Positions 17,101 to 26,439 are shown, numbered from the stretch's first letter. The stretch is 64,000 nucleotides of DNA from JAIBJN01 sp035762005 (GCA_035762005.1 DASTQA010000039.1:1-64000), one strand, 5' to 3'. The notes: generated by a model from the letters alone, not told the origin. A program made the numbers and translations.

Positions 17101-17328
17101 ATGGTGACGGAGCAAGGGACGAGGCGCTCGACGATCGCGGTCGAGCGGCAGCATCTCGACGACGCCGCCCTCCGCAGCCTGGCTCGAGGCGACGCCTTGC
17201 TCGCCTACAGGACGAGGGCCGACAGGCTCGCGCTCGTGGCCTGGCTCGCGCTGCTCGTCCTCCTGGTGGGCTTCCTCGCGGCCGTCGGCCTGAGCGTCGT
17301 CCTCGACGCGACCGGCGTCGCCTTCTAG
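17101..17328 (+). CDS. small single-pass membrane protein
   Basis: A 75-residue protein with one strong transmembrane helix (LALVAWLALLVLLVGFLAAV, about residues 43-62) after a charged N-terminal half. A good ribosome site (AAAGGA) precedes the ATG. No family recognised. It is divergent from imuB. The tandem SOS boxes lie about 110-140 nt upstream, so damage control is possible but unproven. Confidence 0.65.
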   Translation: MVTEQGTRRSTIAVERQHLDDAALRSLARGDALLAYRTRADRLALVAWLALLVLLVGFLAAVGLSVVLDATGVAF

Positions 17329-17361
17329 CGGGCGCGTCCGCTCCGGGCGTACACTCCCTGC

Positions 17362-17562
17362 GTGGGCGTTGTCTACAGCTCCCCCGACTCCTCGCTGACG
17401 CTCCTCTGCGCCCTCTACGCCTGCCGCTGCGGCGCGACGGTCACGGAGGCCGGCCGCCACGCGGCCGAGCTGCCGCCGGGCTGGGAGCGGCTCGCCGGCG
17501 GCGGGTGCATGTGCGCGCACTGCGCCGAGCGGCGGCACCGCCGGCACCGGTCCGCCGGCTGA
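17362..17562 (+). CDS. small Cys-rich hypothetical protein, putative zinc-binding
   Basis: The 66-residue frame from a GTG contains CxC (CRCG), CMCAHC and a His/Arg-rich tail, an arrangement able to bind zinc. Homologues are not recalled. It follows the small membrane protein by 33 nt on the same strand. Evidence that it is expressed is only codon use and position. Confidence 0.45.
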   Translation: MGVVYSSPDSSLTLLCALYACRCGATVTEAGRHAAELPPGWERLAGGGCMCAHCAERRHRRHRSAG

Positions 17563-17585
17563 CGGGCGCCTGACGGGCTCGGGCG

Positions 17586-18269
17586 CTACGCCCGGAGCTC
17601 GGCCGCGGCCCCCTCGAGCCGTACGAGCCGCGGGACGACGTCGAGGACGCTCTCCCGCGCGCACCAGGCGACGTCGTCCGCGAGCGCTGCGTGCTCGGGA
17701 TTCCTCGCGGCGCGCAAGCCCTCCTCCGCGCCCGGGAAGGAGCGTGCGATCCGCACGGAGGCCTCGGCAGCGTCCGAGCGCTCGCCCCCGACGAGCTCCG
17801 CGATGCGGCCCGCGCAGTAGGCGTCGTCGAGCGTGAACCGTCCCTCGAGGCCCGCGCAGACGACCTCGACGTCGCCGCCGCCCGCGCCGGCCGCCGCCGC
17901 GACCGCCTCGAGGTTGAGGAGGCTGCCGACGAGCACCGTCTCCGCGCTCGCCGCGGCGGCGACGATCGCCCGGGTGCCGTTCGTCGTCGTCAGGATCACG
18001 GTCTCGCCGCGCGGCTCGAGGAACTCGCGCGGCGAGTTCCCGAGGTCGAAGCCCGGGAGGGCCCGCGCGCGCCGCTCGCCCGCCAGCAGGGCGGAGCCGA
18101 GCCGCGCACGAAGCTCACGGGCTTCCTCGACCTCCGCGCAGCAGACGACGCGCCGGTACCCAGACGCGAGCGCCTGGACGATCGTCGACGTGGCCCGGAG
18201 GACGTCGACGACGACCGCGACCGGCGCGCGCACCGTCTCCGCGGGCGTGAAGGCGACGTGCACGCGCAT
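17586..18269 (-). CDS. comB: 2-phosphosulfolactate phosphatase family protein (ComB-like)
   Basis: The 227-residue product carries the ComB signatures VVVDVLRATSTIVQAL near the N-terminus, DLGNSPREF, LTTTNGTRAI and CAGLEGRFTLDDAYCAG. ComB dephosphorylates 2-phosphosulfolactate in the methanogen coenzyme M pathway. Many bacteria carry the family without making coenzyme M, and no other pathway gene is in the window, so the physiological substrate is uncertain. It is divergent from the rhomboid gene. Confidence 0.88.
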   Translation of the reverse strand: MRVHVAFTPAETVRAPVAVVVDVLRATSTIVQALASGYRRVVCCAEVEEARELRARLGSALLAGERRARALPGFDLGNSPREFLEPRGETVILTTTNGTRAIVAAAASAETVLVGSLLNLEAVAAAAGAGGGDVEVVCAGLEGRFTLDDAYCAGRIAELVGGERSDAAEASVRIARSFPGAEEGLRAARNPEHAALADDVAWCARESVLDVVPRLVRLEGAAAELRA

Positions 18270-18309
18270 CGGCTCGTGACGTTACACGGCGCCGATACGA
18301 TGGCCCGAG

Positions 18310-19173
18310 GTGGCCTCCCCGGAGCAGACGCAGACGGTCCAGACCTGCTACCGCCATCCCGGGCGCGAGACGGCGGTGAGCTGCTCGAACTGCGGGCGGC
18401 CGATCTGCCCCGACTGCATGGTCTACGCGGCCGTCGGGATCAAGTGCCCGGAGTGCGCGGGGCAGCCGACGGGCCCCCGCGCGGCCACGCGGCGGGTCGG
18501 CCGCGTCGCCGGCGGCGCGACCGGCTCCGTCGTGACGAAGACCCTCATCGGGATCAACGTCGCCGTCTTCCTCGTCTCGATCGCGCAGGGAGCCGGGGGG
18601 CTCTCCCCCGCGAACAGGTTCCTCGCCGACTGGGGCCTCTACGGCCCGCTCGTCGCCGAGGGGGAGTGGTGGCGGCTGATCACGGCGGCCTTCCTCCACG
18701 CGAGCCTCATCCACATCGGCTTCAACATGCTCATGCTCTGGTGGTTCGGCCAGGCGCTCGAGGCCGCCCTCGGCCGCGGCCGCTTCCTCGGCATCTACCT
18801 CGTCTCGGCCCTGGCGGGCTCGGCCGGCGCGCTGCTCCTGACGCCCGCCACGCTCACGGTCGGCGCCTCGGGGGCGGTCTTCGGCATCCTCGGCGCGGGG
18901 CTCGTGCTCGAGCGCAGGCAGATCTACGTCTTCGGCGGCGGCGCGCTCTTCGTCGTCGTCCTCAACATCGCGTTCACGTTCCTCGTCGGCAACATCTCGA
19001 TCGGCGGCCACCTGGGCGGGCTCGCGGGCGGCATGCTGGCCGTGCTGGCGCTCTCCGCAGCCGGGCGCCATCCGGTCTACGGGCGGCTGGACGCGCTCTC
19101 GGTCGCGAGCTTCGTCGGCCTCGGCGCCGCGAGCGTCGTCATCGCGTACCTTCGCGTCCGCGGGTACGCCTAG
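18310..19173 (+). CDS. rhomboid family intramembrane serine protease with N-terminal zinc finger
   Basis: The 287-residue protein begins with a B-box-like cysteine cluster (CYRHPGRE, CSNCGRPICPDCM, CPEC). A rhomboid domain with about six membrane spans follows. The catalytic Ser is in VGASGAVFGILGAG and the catalytic His in GGHLGGLAGG. FLHASLIHIGFNMLML is the usual TM2 His-Asn motif. Rhomboids cut transmembrane helices within the membrane. The substrate is unknown. The zinc finger is a common actinobacterial add-on, likely for protein contacts. GTG start. Confidence 0.95.
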   Translation: MASPEQTQTVQTCYRHPGRETAVSCSNCGRPICPDCMVYAAVGIKCPECAGQPTGPRAATRRVGRVAGGATGSVVTKTLIGINVAVFLVSIAQGAGGLSPANRFLADWGLYGPLVAEGEWWRLITAAFLHASLIHIGFNMLMLWWFGQALEAALGRGRFLGIYLVSALAGSAGALLLTPATLTVGASGAVFGILGAGLVLERRQIYVFGGGALFVVVLNIAFTFLVGNISIGGHLGGLAGGMLAVLALSAAGRHPVYGRLDALSVASFVGLGAASVVIAYLRVRGYA

Positions 19174-19255
19174 CCCGCCGCGCCCGCCGCGGTTTGCGGG
19201 CGCCTTCCCCGGGTACGCCGTGGCAAGCGCGGACACGCGGGCGAAGGAGGACAGG

Positions 19256-19768
19256 ATGGCCACGGTCACGAGGGAACGCGGCTCCGCCCTCGGGGCCACC
19301 GACGAACGCGACCTGCGCGTCCCGGGACTCCTCCTCGGCATCGGCCTCGGCGGCTTCGTGGACGGGATCGTCCTCCACCAGATCGCCCAGTGGCACAACA
19401 TGCTCTCCAGCACCGAGCGCTGGCCGCGAACGACGCTGGAGGGCATGGAGGCGAACATGCTCGCGGACGGCCTCTTCCACACCGCTACGTGGGTCTTCGT
19501 CGCGCTGGGCGTCTACGCCCTCTGGAGCGCGACGCGCGCGGGCGGGCACGGGCCCGCCTCGGGCAGGGCGCTCCTCGGCTGGTCGCTCGTCGGCTGGGGG
19601 CTCTTCAACGTCGTCGAGGGCGTCGTCGACCACCAGATCCTCGGCATCCACCACGTGCGCGACGAGAGCCTCGCCTGGGACCTCGGCTTCCTCGCGTTCG
19701 GCGTCGTGCTCGTGATCGGCGGCTGGCTGCTCGCGCGCGCCGACGAGCGCCGTGCCGAGCCCGCCTAG
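19256..19768 (+). CDS. DUF2243 family membrane protein
   Basis: The ATG at 19256 is chosen because AAGGAGG lies 5 nt before it. The frame would otherwise open at 19220. The 170-residue protein has about four hydrophobic segments and the DUF2243 hallmarks GGFVDGIVLHQIAQWHNML and WGLFNVVEGVVDHQILGIHH, rich in intramembrane His that may bind metal or heme. Function is unknown. Its stop abuts the convergent ppdK stop with no gap. Confidence 0.85.
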   Translation: MATVTRERGSALGATDERDLRVPGLLLGIGLGGFVDGIVLHQIAQWHNMLSSTERWPRTTLEGMEANMLADGLFHTATWVFVALGVYALWSATRAGGHGPASGRALLGWSLVGWGLFNVVEGVVDHQILGIHHVRDESLAWDLGFLAFGVVLVIGGWLLARADERRAEPA

Positions 19769-22387
19769 CTAGCCGCCGACCTGCACCGCCGTCACGCCAC
19801 GCTCGGCGAGGACGGCCTGCGCGGCCGCGAGGCGCGCGAGCGGCACGCGGAACGGCGAGCACGAGACGTACGCGAGGCCGAGCTCGTGGCAGAAGACGAC
19901 CGAGCGGGCATCGCCGCCGTGCTCGCCGCAGATGCCGAGCTGGATGTCCGGCTCGACGCCGCGGGCGCGCTCGACCGCGATCGCCATCAGGTCCCCGACA
20001 CCGCTCAGGTCGAGCGTCTCGAACGGGTTCGTGTCGAGGATCCGGTCCTCGAGGTACCGCGTGAGGAACTTCCCCTCGGCGTCGTCGCGGGAGAAGCCGA
20101 GCGCCGTCTGCGTGAGGTCGTTCGTGCCGAAGCTGAAGAAGTCCGCCTCGGCGGCGATCTCGTCCGCGCGGATGCACGCGCGCGGCAGCTCGATCATCGT
20201 CCCGACGTGGTAGTCGAGGCGGCGCTCGGCCCGCTCGAGCTCGGCCGAGGCGGTGTCGAGCGTGAGGCGGCGCAGGCGCCGCAGCTCCTCGGCGAAGCCG
20301 ACGAGCGGGTGCATGATCTCGACGATGGGCGGCTCCCCGCTCCGCTCCGCGACGGCGAGCGCCGCGCGGACGATCGCCCGCACCTGCATCTCGTAGATCT
20401 CCGGGTAGAGGAGGCCGAGGCGGCACCCGCGGGTGCCGAGCATCGGGTTCGCCTCGCGGAGCGCCCGGATCCGGCGCGCCATCTCCTCCGACTCCGCCTC
20501 CTCGAGCGGCGGCAGGAACTCGTGCAGGGGCGGGTCGAGGAGCCGGATCGTGACCGGCAGGCCCGCCATCGCCTCGAAGATCCCCTCGAAGTCCCCCTGC
20601 TGGAAGGGCAGCAGGCGGTCGAGCGCCTCCCGGCGCTCCGCCTCGGACGAGGCCATGATCATCGCGCGCACGAGCGGCATGCGCTCCTCGGCCATGAACA
20701 TGTGCTCCGTGCGGCAGAGGCCGATGCCCTCGGCCCCGAACTCGCGCGCCTTGGCCGCGTCCTCGGGCGTGTCCGCGTTCGCGCGGACACGGAGACGGCG
20801 GAGACCGTCCGCCCAGCCGAGGAGGGTCTCGAAGTTCTCGTCGATCCGCGGTGGGACGAGGGCGACCTCGCCGACGATGACGTCGCCGACGCCGCCGTCG
20901 ATCGTGATCACCTCGCCCTCGGCCAGCTCCCGCTCGCCGAGGCGTATGCGGCGCGCGTCGAGGTCGATGGTGAGCGCCTCGCAGCCCGCCACGCACGGCT
21001 TCCCCATGCCGCGCGCGACGACGGCCGCGTGCGAGGTCATGCCGCCGTGCGCCGTCAGCACGCCTCTGGCCTCGATGACGCCGTGGATGTCGTCGGGGGT
21101 CGTCTCCCGGCGGACGAGGATGACGGGCTCGCCGCCCTTCCCCTGCTCCTCGGCCCGGTCGGCGTCGAGGACGATCGCGCCCGTCGCGGCGCCGGGCGAG
21201 GCGTTGAGCCCCTTGGCGGCGACCTCGTACCGGGCGGTGGGGTCGATCATCGGATGGAGGAGCTGGTCGAGCTGGCCCGGATCGATCCGCGCGACCGCCT
21301 CCTCGCGGCTCAGGAGCCCCTCCTCGACCATCTCGACAGCGATGCGGAGCGCGGCGACGGCCGTCCGCTTCCCGCTCCTCGTCTGGAGGATGTAGAGCGT
21401 CCCCTCCTCGACGGTGAACTCGATGTCCTGCATCTCGCGGAAGTGGTCCTCGAGGCGCGCCATCGTCTCGACGAGGCCTGCGTGGGCCTCGGGGAACCGA
21501 TCCCTCATCGCGTCGATCGGCTCCGGCGTGCGGATGCCGGCGACGACGTCCTCGCCCTGGGCGTTCACGAGGAACTCGCCCCACATCCCCGGCTCGCCGG
21601 TCGCCGGGTCGCGTGTGAACGCGACGCCCGTGCTCGAGCGCTCGCCCCGGTTCCCGAAGACCATCTGCATGACGTTCACGGCGGTGCCGAGGTCGTCCGG
21701 GATCTCGTTCGCGCGCCGGTAGACCTGCGCGCGCGGCGTGTCCCAGGACTCGAAGACCGCGCGGACGGCGCGCGCGAGCTGCTCGCGCGCGCCTTCGGGG
21801 AAGTCGCGCCCGGTCGCCTCCCGGTAGATCTCCCGGAACCGGGCGGCGAGCTCGCGGAGGTCGCCCGCCTCGAGCTCCACGTCCTGCGAGACGTCCCGCG
21901 CCGCCTTCAGCCCCGTGAGCTCCCGCTCGAACAGGTCGCCGTCGACGCCGTCGACGACGTCGCCGTACATCTGGATCAGGCGGCGGTAGGCGTCGAACGC
22001 GAAGCGCTCGTTGCCCGTCGCGCGCGCCAGGCCCGCGACGGCGTCCTCGTTCAGCCCGAGGTTGAGGATCGTGTCCATCATCCCGGGCATCGAGATCGCC
22101 GCGCCCGAGCGGACGGAGACGAGCAGCGGGTCGGACGTGTCCCCGAAGCGCTTCCCCGCCGTCCGCTCGAGCCGCTCGACGTGCTCGGCGATCTCCTCCT
22201 CGAGCCCCGCCGGAAGCTCGCCGCCGAGGCGCATGAACTCGCGGCAGGCCTCGGTCGTGACGGTGAACCCGGCCGGCACCGGCAGCCCGATCGCCGTCAT
22301 CTCGGCGAGGCCGACGCCCTTCCCGCCGAGCAGGTCGCGACCGAGGTCGGCTCCCTCCGAGAAGTCGTAGACGTACCGCGTGGCCAT
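19769..22387 (-). CDS. ppdK: pyruvate, phosphate dikinase
   Basis: PPDK interconverts pyruvate + ATP + Pi with PEP + AMP + PPi, in gluconeogenic or glycolytic direction. The 872-residue length is typical. The N-terminal ATP-grasp domain starts LLGGKGVGLAEM. The swivelling domain holds the phospho-His motif GGMTSHAAVVARG, whose Thr two residues before the His is the usual regulatory phosphorylation site. The C-terminal PEP/pyruvate domain carries EGIGLCRTEHMF and FGTNDLTQ. ATG at 22387 opens conserved sequence, although the frame reaches 22492. The regulator (PDRP) lies two genes upstream in the same direction. Confidence 0.97.
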   Translation of the reverse strand: MATRYVYDFSEGADLGRDLLGGKGVGLAEMTAIGLPVPAGFTVTTEACREFMRLGGELPAGLEEEIAEHVERLERTAGKRFGDTSDPLLVSVRSGAAISMPGMMDTILNLGLNEDAVAGLARATGNERFAFDAYRRLIQMYGDVVDGVDGDLFERELTGLKAARDVSQDVELEAGDLRELAARFREIYREATGRDFPEGAREQLARAVRAVFESWDTPRAQVYRRANEIPDDLGTAVNVMQMVFGNRGERSSTGVAFTRDPATGEPGMWGEFLVNAQGEDVVAGIRTPEPIDAMRDRFPEAHAGLVETMARLEDHFREMQDIEFTVEEGTLYILQTRSGKRTAVAALRIAVEMVEEGLLSREEAVARIDPGQLDQLLHPMIDPTARYEVAAKGLNASPGAATGAIVLDADRAEEQGKGGEPVILVRRETTPDDIHGVIEARGVLTAHGGMTSHAAVVARGMGKPCVAGCEALTIDLDARRIRLGERELAEGEVITIDGGVGDVIVGEVALVPPRIDENFETLLGWADGLRRLRVRANADTPEDAAKAREFGAEGIGLCRTEHMFMAEERMPLVRAMIMASSEAERREALDRLLPFQQGDFEGIFEAMAGLPVTIRLLDPPLHEFLPPLEEAESEEMARRIRALREANPMLGTRGCRLGLLYPEIYEMQVRAIVRAALAVAERSGEPPIVEIMHPLVGFAEELRRLRRLTLDTASAELERAERRLDYHVGTMIELPRACIRADEIAAEADFFSFGTNDLTQTALGFSRDDAEGKFLTRYLEDRILDTNPFETLDLSGVGDLMAIAVERARGVEPDIQLGICGEHGGDARSVVFCHELGLAYVSCSPFRVPLARLAAAQAVLAERGVTAVQVGG

Positions 22388-22550
22388 AGCGCTGGGCGGG
22401 CATTGTCCCATCCTGCCGAGGTTCGCGCCACGCGAGACCGCCCGCCAGGATCCCCCGGGAGGGGAATGGCGCCGCGCCCGGCCCGCGCCCATCGTGAGTG
22501 GACGGGCTCCGAAGACGCAGGGCGCCGCAGCCTACGTCTCGGCCCGAGTA

Positions 22551-22576
22551 GAGGCGGCTCGCACCACGGCCGCCTC
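22551..22576. other. inverted repeat in the 209-nt gap upstream of ppdK
   Basis: GAGGCGGC and GCCGCCTC form an 8-bp stem with a 10-nt loop. On the plus strand it is followed by a T-rich run (TTGCTTTG), but the flanking genes are on the minus strand, where no U-tract follows. It may be an attenuator or operator before ppdK. The rest of 22388-22596 holds nothing I recognise. Confidence 0.25.
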
Positions 22577-22596
22577 TTGCTTTGCCGGCTCCTCGC

Positions 22597-22767
22597 TCAG
22601 GAGTCGCCCGCGCCGAGGTCCTCCCCGCTCCAGCGATGGCCGAGCCACTCGACGAGGCGGATGCCGATCCAGACCGGCGTGAAGAGGACGTAGAAGACGA
22701 AGAGGCCGGCGGCGAGCGTCAGGAGCCAGACCGGCCAGTAGAGCCACGGGATCGGCGCCTTGCTCAC
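22597..22767 (-). CDS. small single-pass membrane protein between PDRP and ppdK
   Basis: A 56-residue protein with a GTG start overlapping the PDRP stop as GTGA. A long hydrophobic span (LYWPVWLLTLAAGLFVFYVL, about residues 9-28) precedes an amphipathic tail ending in acidic residues. It is too small for family assignment. The tight coupling to the PPDK regulator suggests cotranslation. Confidence 0.6.
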   Translation of the reverse strand: MSKAPIPWLYWPVWLLTLAAGLFVFYVLFTPVWIGIRLVEWLGHRWSGEDLGAGDS

Positions 22768-23588
22768 GCGCCCGCCTCGACCCTCAGCCGCCGCTCCTCG
22801 ACGATGCGGACGATGCGCCGCGCCGTCTCCTCGATCGCGAGGTTCGAGACCTCGATCACCGGGCACCCGAGCCGCCGGTGGACCGCGGCCGCGTACTCGA
22901 GCTCCTCGTAGATCTCCTCGAGCCGGGCGTACGTGCCGCCGCCGCCCATCCCGCGCACCCGCTCCCCGCGGATGGCCGCGAGCGCCTCCGCGTCGATCGT
23001 GAGGCCGACGACCTTGGCCGGGTCGACGGCCCGGAGCTCCGGCGGCGGCTCGATGCCCTTCACGATCGGTACGTTGGCCGTCTTGTAGCCCAGGTAGGCG
23101 AGGTACATCGAGAGCGGCGTCTTCGAGCTGCGGGAGACGCCCACGAGCACGACGTCCGCCTCGTGCAGGCGGCCGGCGCCGGCGCCGTCGTCGTAGCGCA
23201 CGGCGAACTCGATCGCGGCGATCCGGCGGAAGTAGCTCGAGTCGAGCACGGTGCGGGCGCCGGGCCGGCGGGTCGCGGGCGAGCCGGAGACCCGGGCCAC
23301 GGCCTCGATCGGGTGCCCGAGGAGGTCGCAGTAGTGGAGCCGGTAGCGCTTGCAGAGGCCGCGCATCACCTCGCGGAGCTCCGGCTCGACCAGTGTGAAC
23401 ATGACCACCGCCCGGCGCCCGCGGGCGCGCGCGGCCGCGAGGTGGACGTCCTCGACCGCGGCGATGCGCGGGTGGCGGACGATCTCGAACTCCTGCCCGG
23501 GGAACTGCGCCGCGACGGCCTCCGAGAGTCGCGCGGCCGTCTCGCCGCTCGAGTCGGAGACGACGTGCAGCTCGACGGAGTCGCTCAT
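22764..23588 (-). CDS. pyruvate, phosphate dikinase regulatory protein (PDRP, DUF299)
   Basis: This bifunctional kinase/phosphorylase uses ADP to phosphorylate the active-site Thr of PPDK and Pi to reverse it. The 274-residue protein opens with VVSDSSGETA and contains the P-loop-like GVSRSSKTPLSMYLAYLGYK of the DUF299 family near residue 150. It overlaps glyS upstream (ATGA) and the small membrane gene downstream (GTGA), so it is translated with the glycyl-tRNA synthetase genes. Its substrate, ppdK, lies about 380 nt downstream. Confidence 0.96.
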   Translation of the reverse strand: MSDSVELHVVSDSSGETAARLSEAVAAQFPGQEFEIVRHPRIAAVEDVHLAAARARGRRAVVMFTLVEPELREVMRGLCKRYRLHYCDLLGHPIEAVARVSGSPATRRPGARTVLDSSYFRRIAAIEFAVRYDDGAGAGRLHEADVVLVGVSRSSKTPLSMYLAYLGYKTANVPIVKGIEPPPELRAVDPAKVVGLTIDAEALAAIRGERVRGMGGGGTYARLEEIYEELEYAAAVHRRLGCPVIEVSNLAIEETARRIVRIVEERRLRVEAGA

Positions 23589-25522
23589 GCCGGGCGGGGG
23601 ATCTGCGAGAGGTCGCCGAGCGCGCCGACGACGTCGCGCACGTCGAGGAGGAGGCGCAGGCGGTTCGCGCGGATCGAGGGATCCTCCGCCATCACGAGCA
23701 CCTCGTCGAAGAAGCGGTCGACCGGCGGGCCGAGGAGCGCCGCGGCGTCGAGCGCGCCCGCGAAGTCGTGCTCGCCGAACGCCGCCTCGATCCGCGGGGA
23801 GGCGATCGCGAGCGCCTCGACGAGCGCGAGCTCCGCGTCGTCCGTCAGGAGCGCCGCGTCGAGCGACGCGGCCGCGCCGTCGGCCCTGCCGGCGAGCCGG
23901 TTCGAGCGGTCGTACGCGACGTAGGCCCGCTCGAACGCCTCCGAGCGCGCCTCGCCCGCGAGCGTCTGCGCGAGGCGGGCGACCGTGCCGAGCTCCGTGG
24001 CGGCGCCGCCGCGCGCCGCGCGCACGAACTCCACCGGCACGTCGAGGAGGCCCTCGAGGCGCTCGAGCACGAAGCCGACGACGTCGGCGGGGTCGTCGGT
24101 CACGTCCGCGCCCTGGTCGACGAGCAGGGCGAGGTCCCGCGCGACGAGCGGGCCGACGTCGATCCCGAGGCCGCCCTCGACCGCGAGGCGGCAGAGGCCG
24201 ATGGCCGCCCGCCGCAGCCCGAGCGGGTCGCGCGAGCCCGTCGGCCGCCGCCCGAGCGCGAAGGCGACCGTGAGGTTGTCGACCTTCTCCGCCGCTGCGA
24301 GGACGCGGCCGGGCTCGGTCTGCGGGAGCGGGCCCTCCGCCGAGTCGGGCAGGTACTGCTCCTCGACGGCCGCGCACACCGCCTCGGGGTAGCCGGCGAG
24401 CCGCGCGTACTCCGCGCCGATGTGGCCCTCGAGGTCGGGGAACTCCCGCACGAGCTCCGCCGCCTGGTCGGCTTTCGCGAGGCGCGCGGCCTCGGCGGAG
24501 GCCTCGCCGCCGCCGAGCTCCGCGGCGAGCGCGACGAGGCGCGCGGTCTTGTCGGCGAAGCTCCCGGCCCCGGCGGCGAAGGTGATCGCCCCGACCTCGT
24601 CGGCGAGCGCCTCGATCCCGCGTGCGACGTCGCGCTCGAAGGTGAAGTGCGCGTCCTCGAGACGCCCTTCGAGGACGCGCTCGTTGCCCGCGACGACGGT
24701 CGCCGGATCGCCCCCGTTCGCGACGAAGGCGAAGCGGGCGCCGTCGAGCGGGAAGTACCGCTGGTGGGCCTGCATGGCGGTCTCGACGACGAGCGGGGGC
24801 AGCGCGAGGAAGCGCTCGTCGAAGCGCCCCTCGAGCACGACCGGGCTCTCGGCGAGGTAGACGACCTCGTCGAGGACGCCGGCGGGGTCGCGCCAGCCGC
24901 CGATCGCGTCGAGGCCGGCGACGATCAGCCGCCGCCGCTCGTCTGCGTCCGGCTCGACGCCCGCCGCGCGCAGCGTGTCGACGTAGGCGTCGGCGTGCGG
25001 GACCTCGACCGGCCCGTGCGTGAAGCGATGGCCGGACGACTCGCCGCCGGAGCGGATCCCGGCGACCTCGAGCTCGACCGTCGCGTCGTCGAGCTTCGCG
25101 CAGAGCCAGCGGACGGGCCGCGAGAAGCGGACGCCCTCGCCGCTCCAGACCATCGACTTCGAGAAGGCGAGGCCCTCCACGATCTCCGCGAGCCGCTCCG
25201 GCAGCGTCTCGGCCGCGGGCCGGCCCGGCCTCAGGACGCCGAGGAAGCCGTCGCGGACCTCGAGCTCCTCGACGGCGACGCCCTGCTTGCGCGCGAACCC
25301 CGCCCCGGCCTTGTCGCGCAGCTTCTCCGGCGGCCCCTTGACCCACTCGTCCGGCTCGCGCTCGGGCAGCTCGGGCACGTGGAGCGCGAGCCGGCGGGGC
25401 CCGACGTAGACCGTGCCCTCGCCGAACGCCGGGAGCCAGCGCTCGCGGAGCTGCTCGGCCGCCTCGCGGCACGCCGTCGCGGGAAGCTCCTCGCAGCCGA
25501 TCTCAAAGAGCAGGCTCGGCAC
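23585..25522 (-). CDS. glyS: glycine--tRNA ligase beta subunit
   Basis: The beta subunit of the bacterial alpha2-beta2 glycyl-tRNA synthetase binds tRNA-Gly. The 645-residue protein starts LLFEIGCEELPA after a GTG at 25522. It has the conserved GPPEKLRDKAG, GLAFSKSMVW and AMQAHQRYFPLD blocks, and a C-terminal anticodon-binding/HD-like region. Its start overlaps the glyQ end by 20 nt, and its stop overlaps the PDRP start by 4 nt. Confidence 0.97.
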   Translation of the reverse strand: MPSLLFEIGCEELPATACREAAEQLRERWLPAFGEGTVYVGPRRLALHVPELPEREPDEWVKGPPEKLRDKAGAGFARKQGVAVEELEVRDGFLGVLRPGRPAAETLPERLAEIVEGLAFSKSMVWSGEGVRFSRPVRWLCAKLDDATVELEVAGIRSGGESSGHRFTHGPVEVPHADAYVDTLRAAGVEPDADERRRLIVAGLDAIGGWRDPAGVLDEVVYLAESPVVLEGRFDERFLALPPLVVETAMQAHQRYFPLDGARFAFVANGGDPATVVAGNERVLEGRLEDAHFTFERDVARGIEALADEVGAITFAAGAGSFADKTARLVALAAELGGGEASAEAARLAKADQAAELVREFPDLEGHIGAEYARLAGYPEAVCAAVEEQYLPDSAEGPLPQTEPGRVLAAAEKVDNLTVAFALGRRPTGSRDPLGLRRAAIGLCRLAVEGGLGIDVGPLVARDLALLVDQGADVTDDPADVVGFVLERLEGLLDVPVEFVRAARGGAATELGTVARLAQTLAGEARSEAFERAYVAYDRSNRLAGRADGAAASLDAALLTDDAELALVEALAIASPRIEAAFGEHDFAGALDAAALLGPPVDRFFDEVLVMAEDPSIRANRLRLLLDVRDVVGALGDLSQIPRPA

Positions 25523-26378
25523 GGGGCTCCAGGGAGAGCTGCGCGACGCGGCGCGCGAGGCCGCGGACGCGCGCGATGTAGGAGGCGCGCTCGGTGACGG
25601 AGATCGCCCCGCGCGCGTCGAGCAGGTTGAACGCGTGCGAGCACTTGAGGACCTGGTCGTAGGCGGGGAGCGGCAGGCCGCGGTCGACGAGGCGGCGGCA
25701 CTCGGCCTCGTGCTCGTCGAAGCGCCGCGTGAGGACGTCGACGGGCGCCTCCTCGAAGTTGTACCGCGACCACTGGCGCTCGCTCTCGCGGTAGATGTCC
25801 CCCCAGGTGACGCCCGGCGCCCACTCGACCTCGAACGCCGTTCGCTTGTCCTGGAGGAACATCGCGAGGCGCTCGAGCCCGTACGTGATCTCGGCCGGGA
25901 CGAGCTCGAGCTCGAGCCCACCGAGCTGCTGGAAGTACGTGAACTGGGTCACCTCCATGCCGTCGACCCAGACCTCCCAGCCGAGGCCCCAGGCGCCGAG
26001 CGTCGGGCCCTCCCAGTCGTCCTCGACGAGGCGGACGTCGTGCGCGAGCAGGTCGATGCCGACCGCCTCGAGCGAGGCGAAGTAGAGGTCGAGCACGTCC
26101 TCCGGCGCCGGCTTCAGCAGCACCTGGTACTGGAAGTAGTGCTGGAAGCGGAACGGGTTCTCGCCGTAGCGACCGTCCGTCGGCCGGATCGACGGCTCGA
26201 CGTAGGCCGTCTTCCACGGCTCCGGACCGAGCGAGCGCAGGAACGTCGCCGGGTTGAACGTCCCGGCTCCGACCTCGGTGTGGTAGGGCTGCATGAGGAC
26301 GCAGCCGTAGTCGGCCCAGTAGCGCTCGAGCCGCCCGATCATCTCCTGGTACGTGGGCGCCGCCATCGGAGCGAACAT
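25503..26378 (-). CDS. glyQ: glycine--tRNA ligase alpha subunit
   Basis: The catalytic alpha subunit of the two-subunit GlyRS, 291 residues. It carries YQEMIGRLERYWADYGC near the N-terminus, EVGAGTFNPATFLRSLGPEP, and the class II motifs around GRYGENPFRFQHYFQYQV. Two in-frame ATGs (26378 and 26366) are possible and neither has a clear ribosome site. Repeat copy B and a hairpin lie upstream, separating it from recO. I could not identify a T-box leader in the 173-nt upstream region. Confidence 0.96.
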   Translation of the reverse strand: MFAPMAAPTYQEMIGRLERYWADYGCVLMQPYHTEVGAGTFNPATFLRSLGPEPWKTAYVEPSIRPTDGRYGENPFRFQHYFQYQVLLKPAPEDVLDLYFASLEAVGIDLLAHDVRLVEDDWEGPTLGAWGLGWEVWVDGMEVTQFTYFQQLGGLELELVPAEITYGLERLAMFLQDKRTAFEVEWAPGVTWGDIYRESERQWSRYNFEEAPVDVLTRRFDEHEAECRRLVDRGLPLPAYDQVLKCSHAFNLLDARGAISVTERASYIARVRGLARRVAQLSLEPRAEPAL

Positions 26379-26439
26379 GCTACGGCAGCGGCTCCGTCGC
26401 CTTCGCCGGGCCCGCGCGAAGTCGACACGCATGCGGCAC

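Noticed and set aside
19605..22403. Minus-strand frame of over 900 codons overlapping ppdK
   Set aside because: It is another frame of the same strand as ppdK, with low-complexity Arg-rich composition. ppdK has every expected motif.
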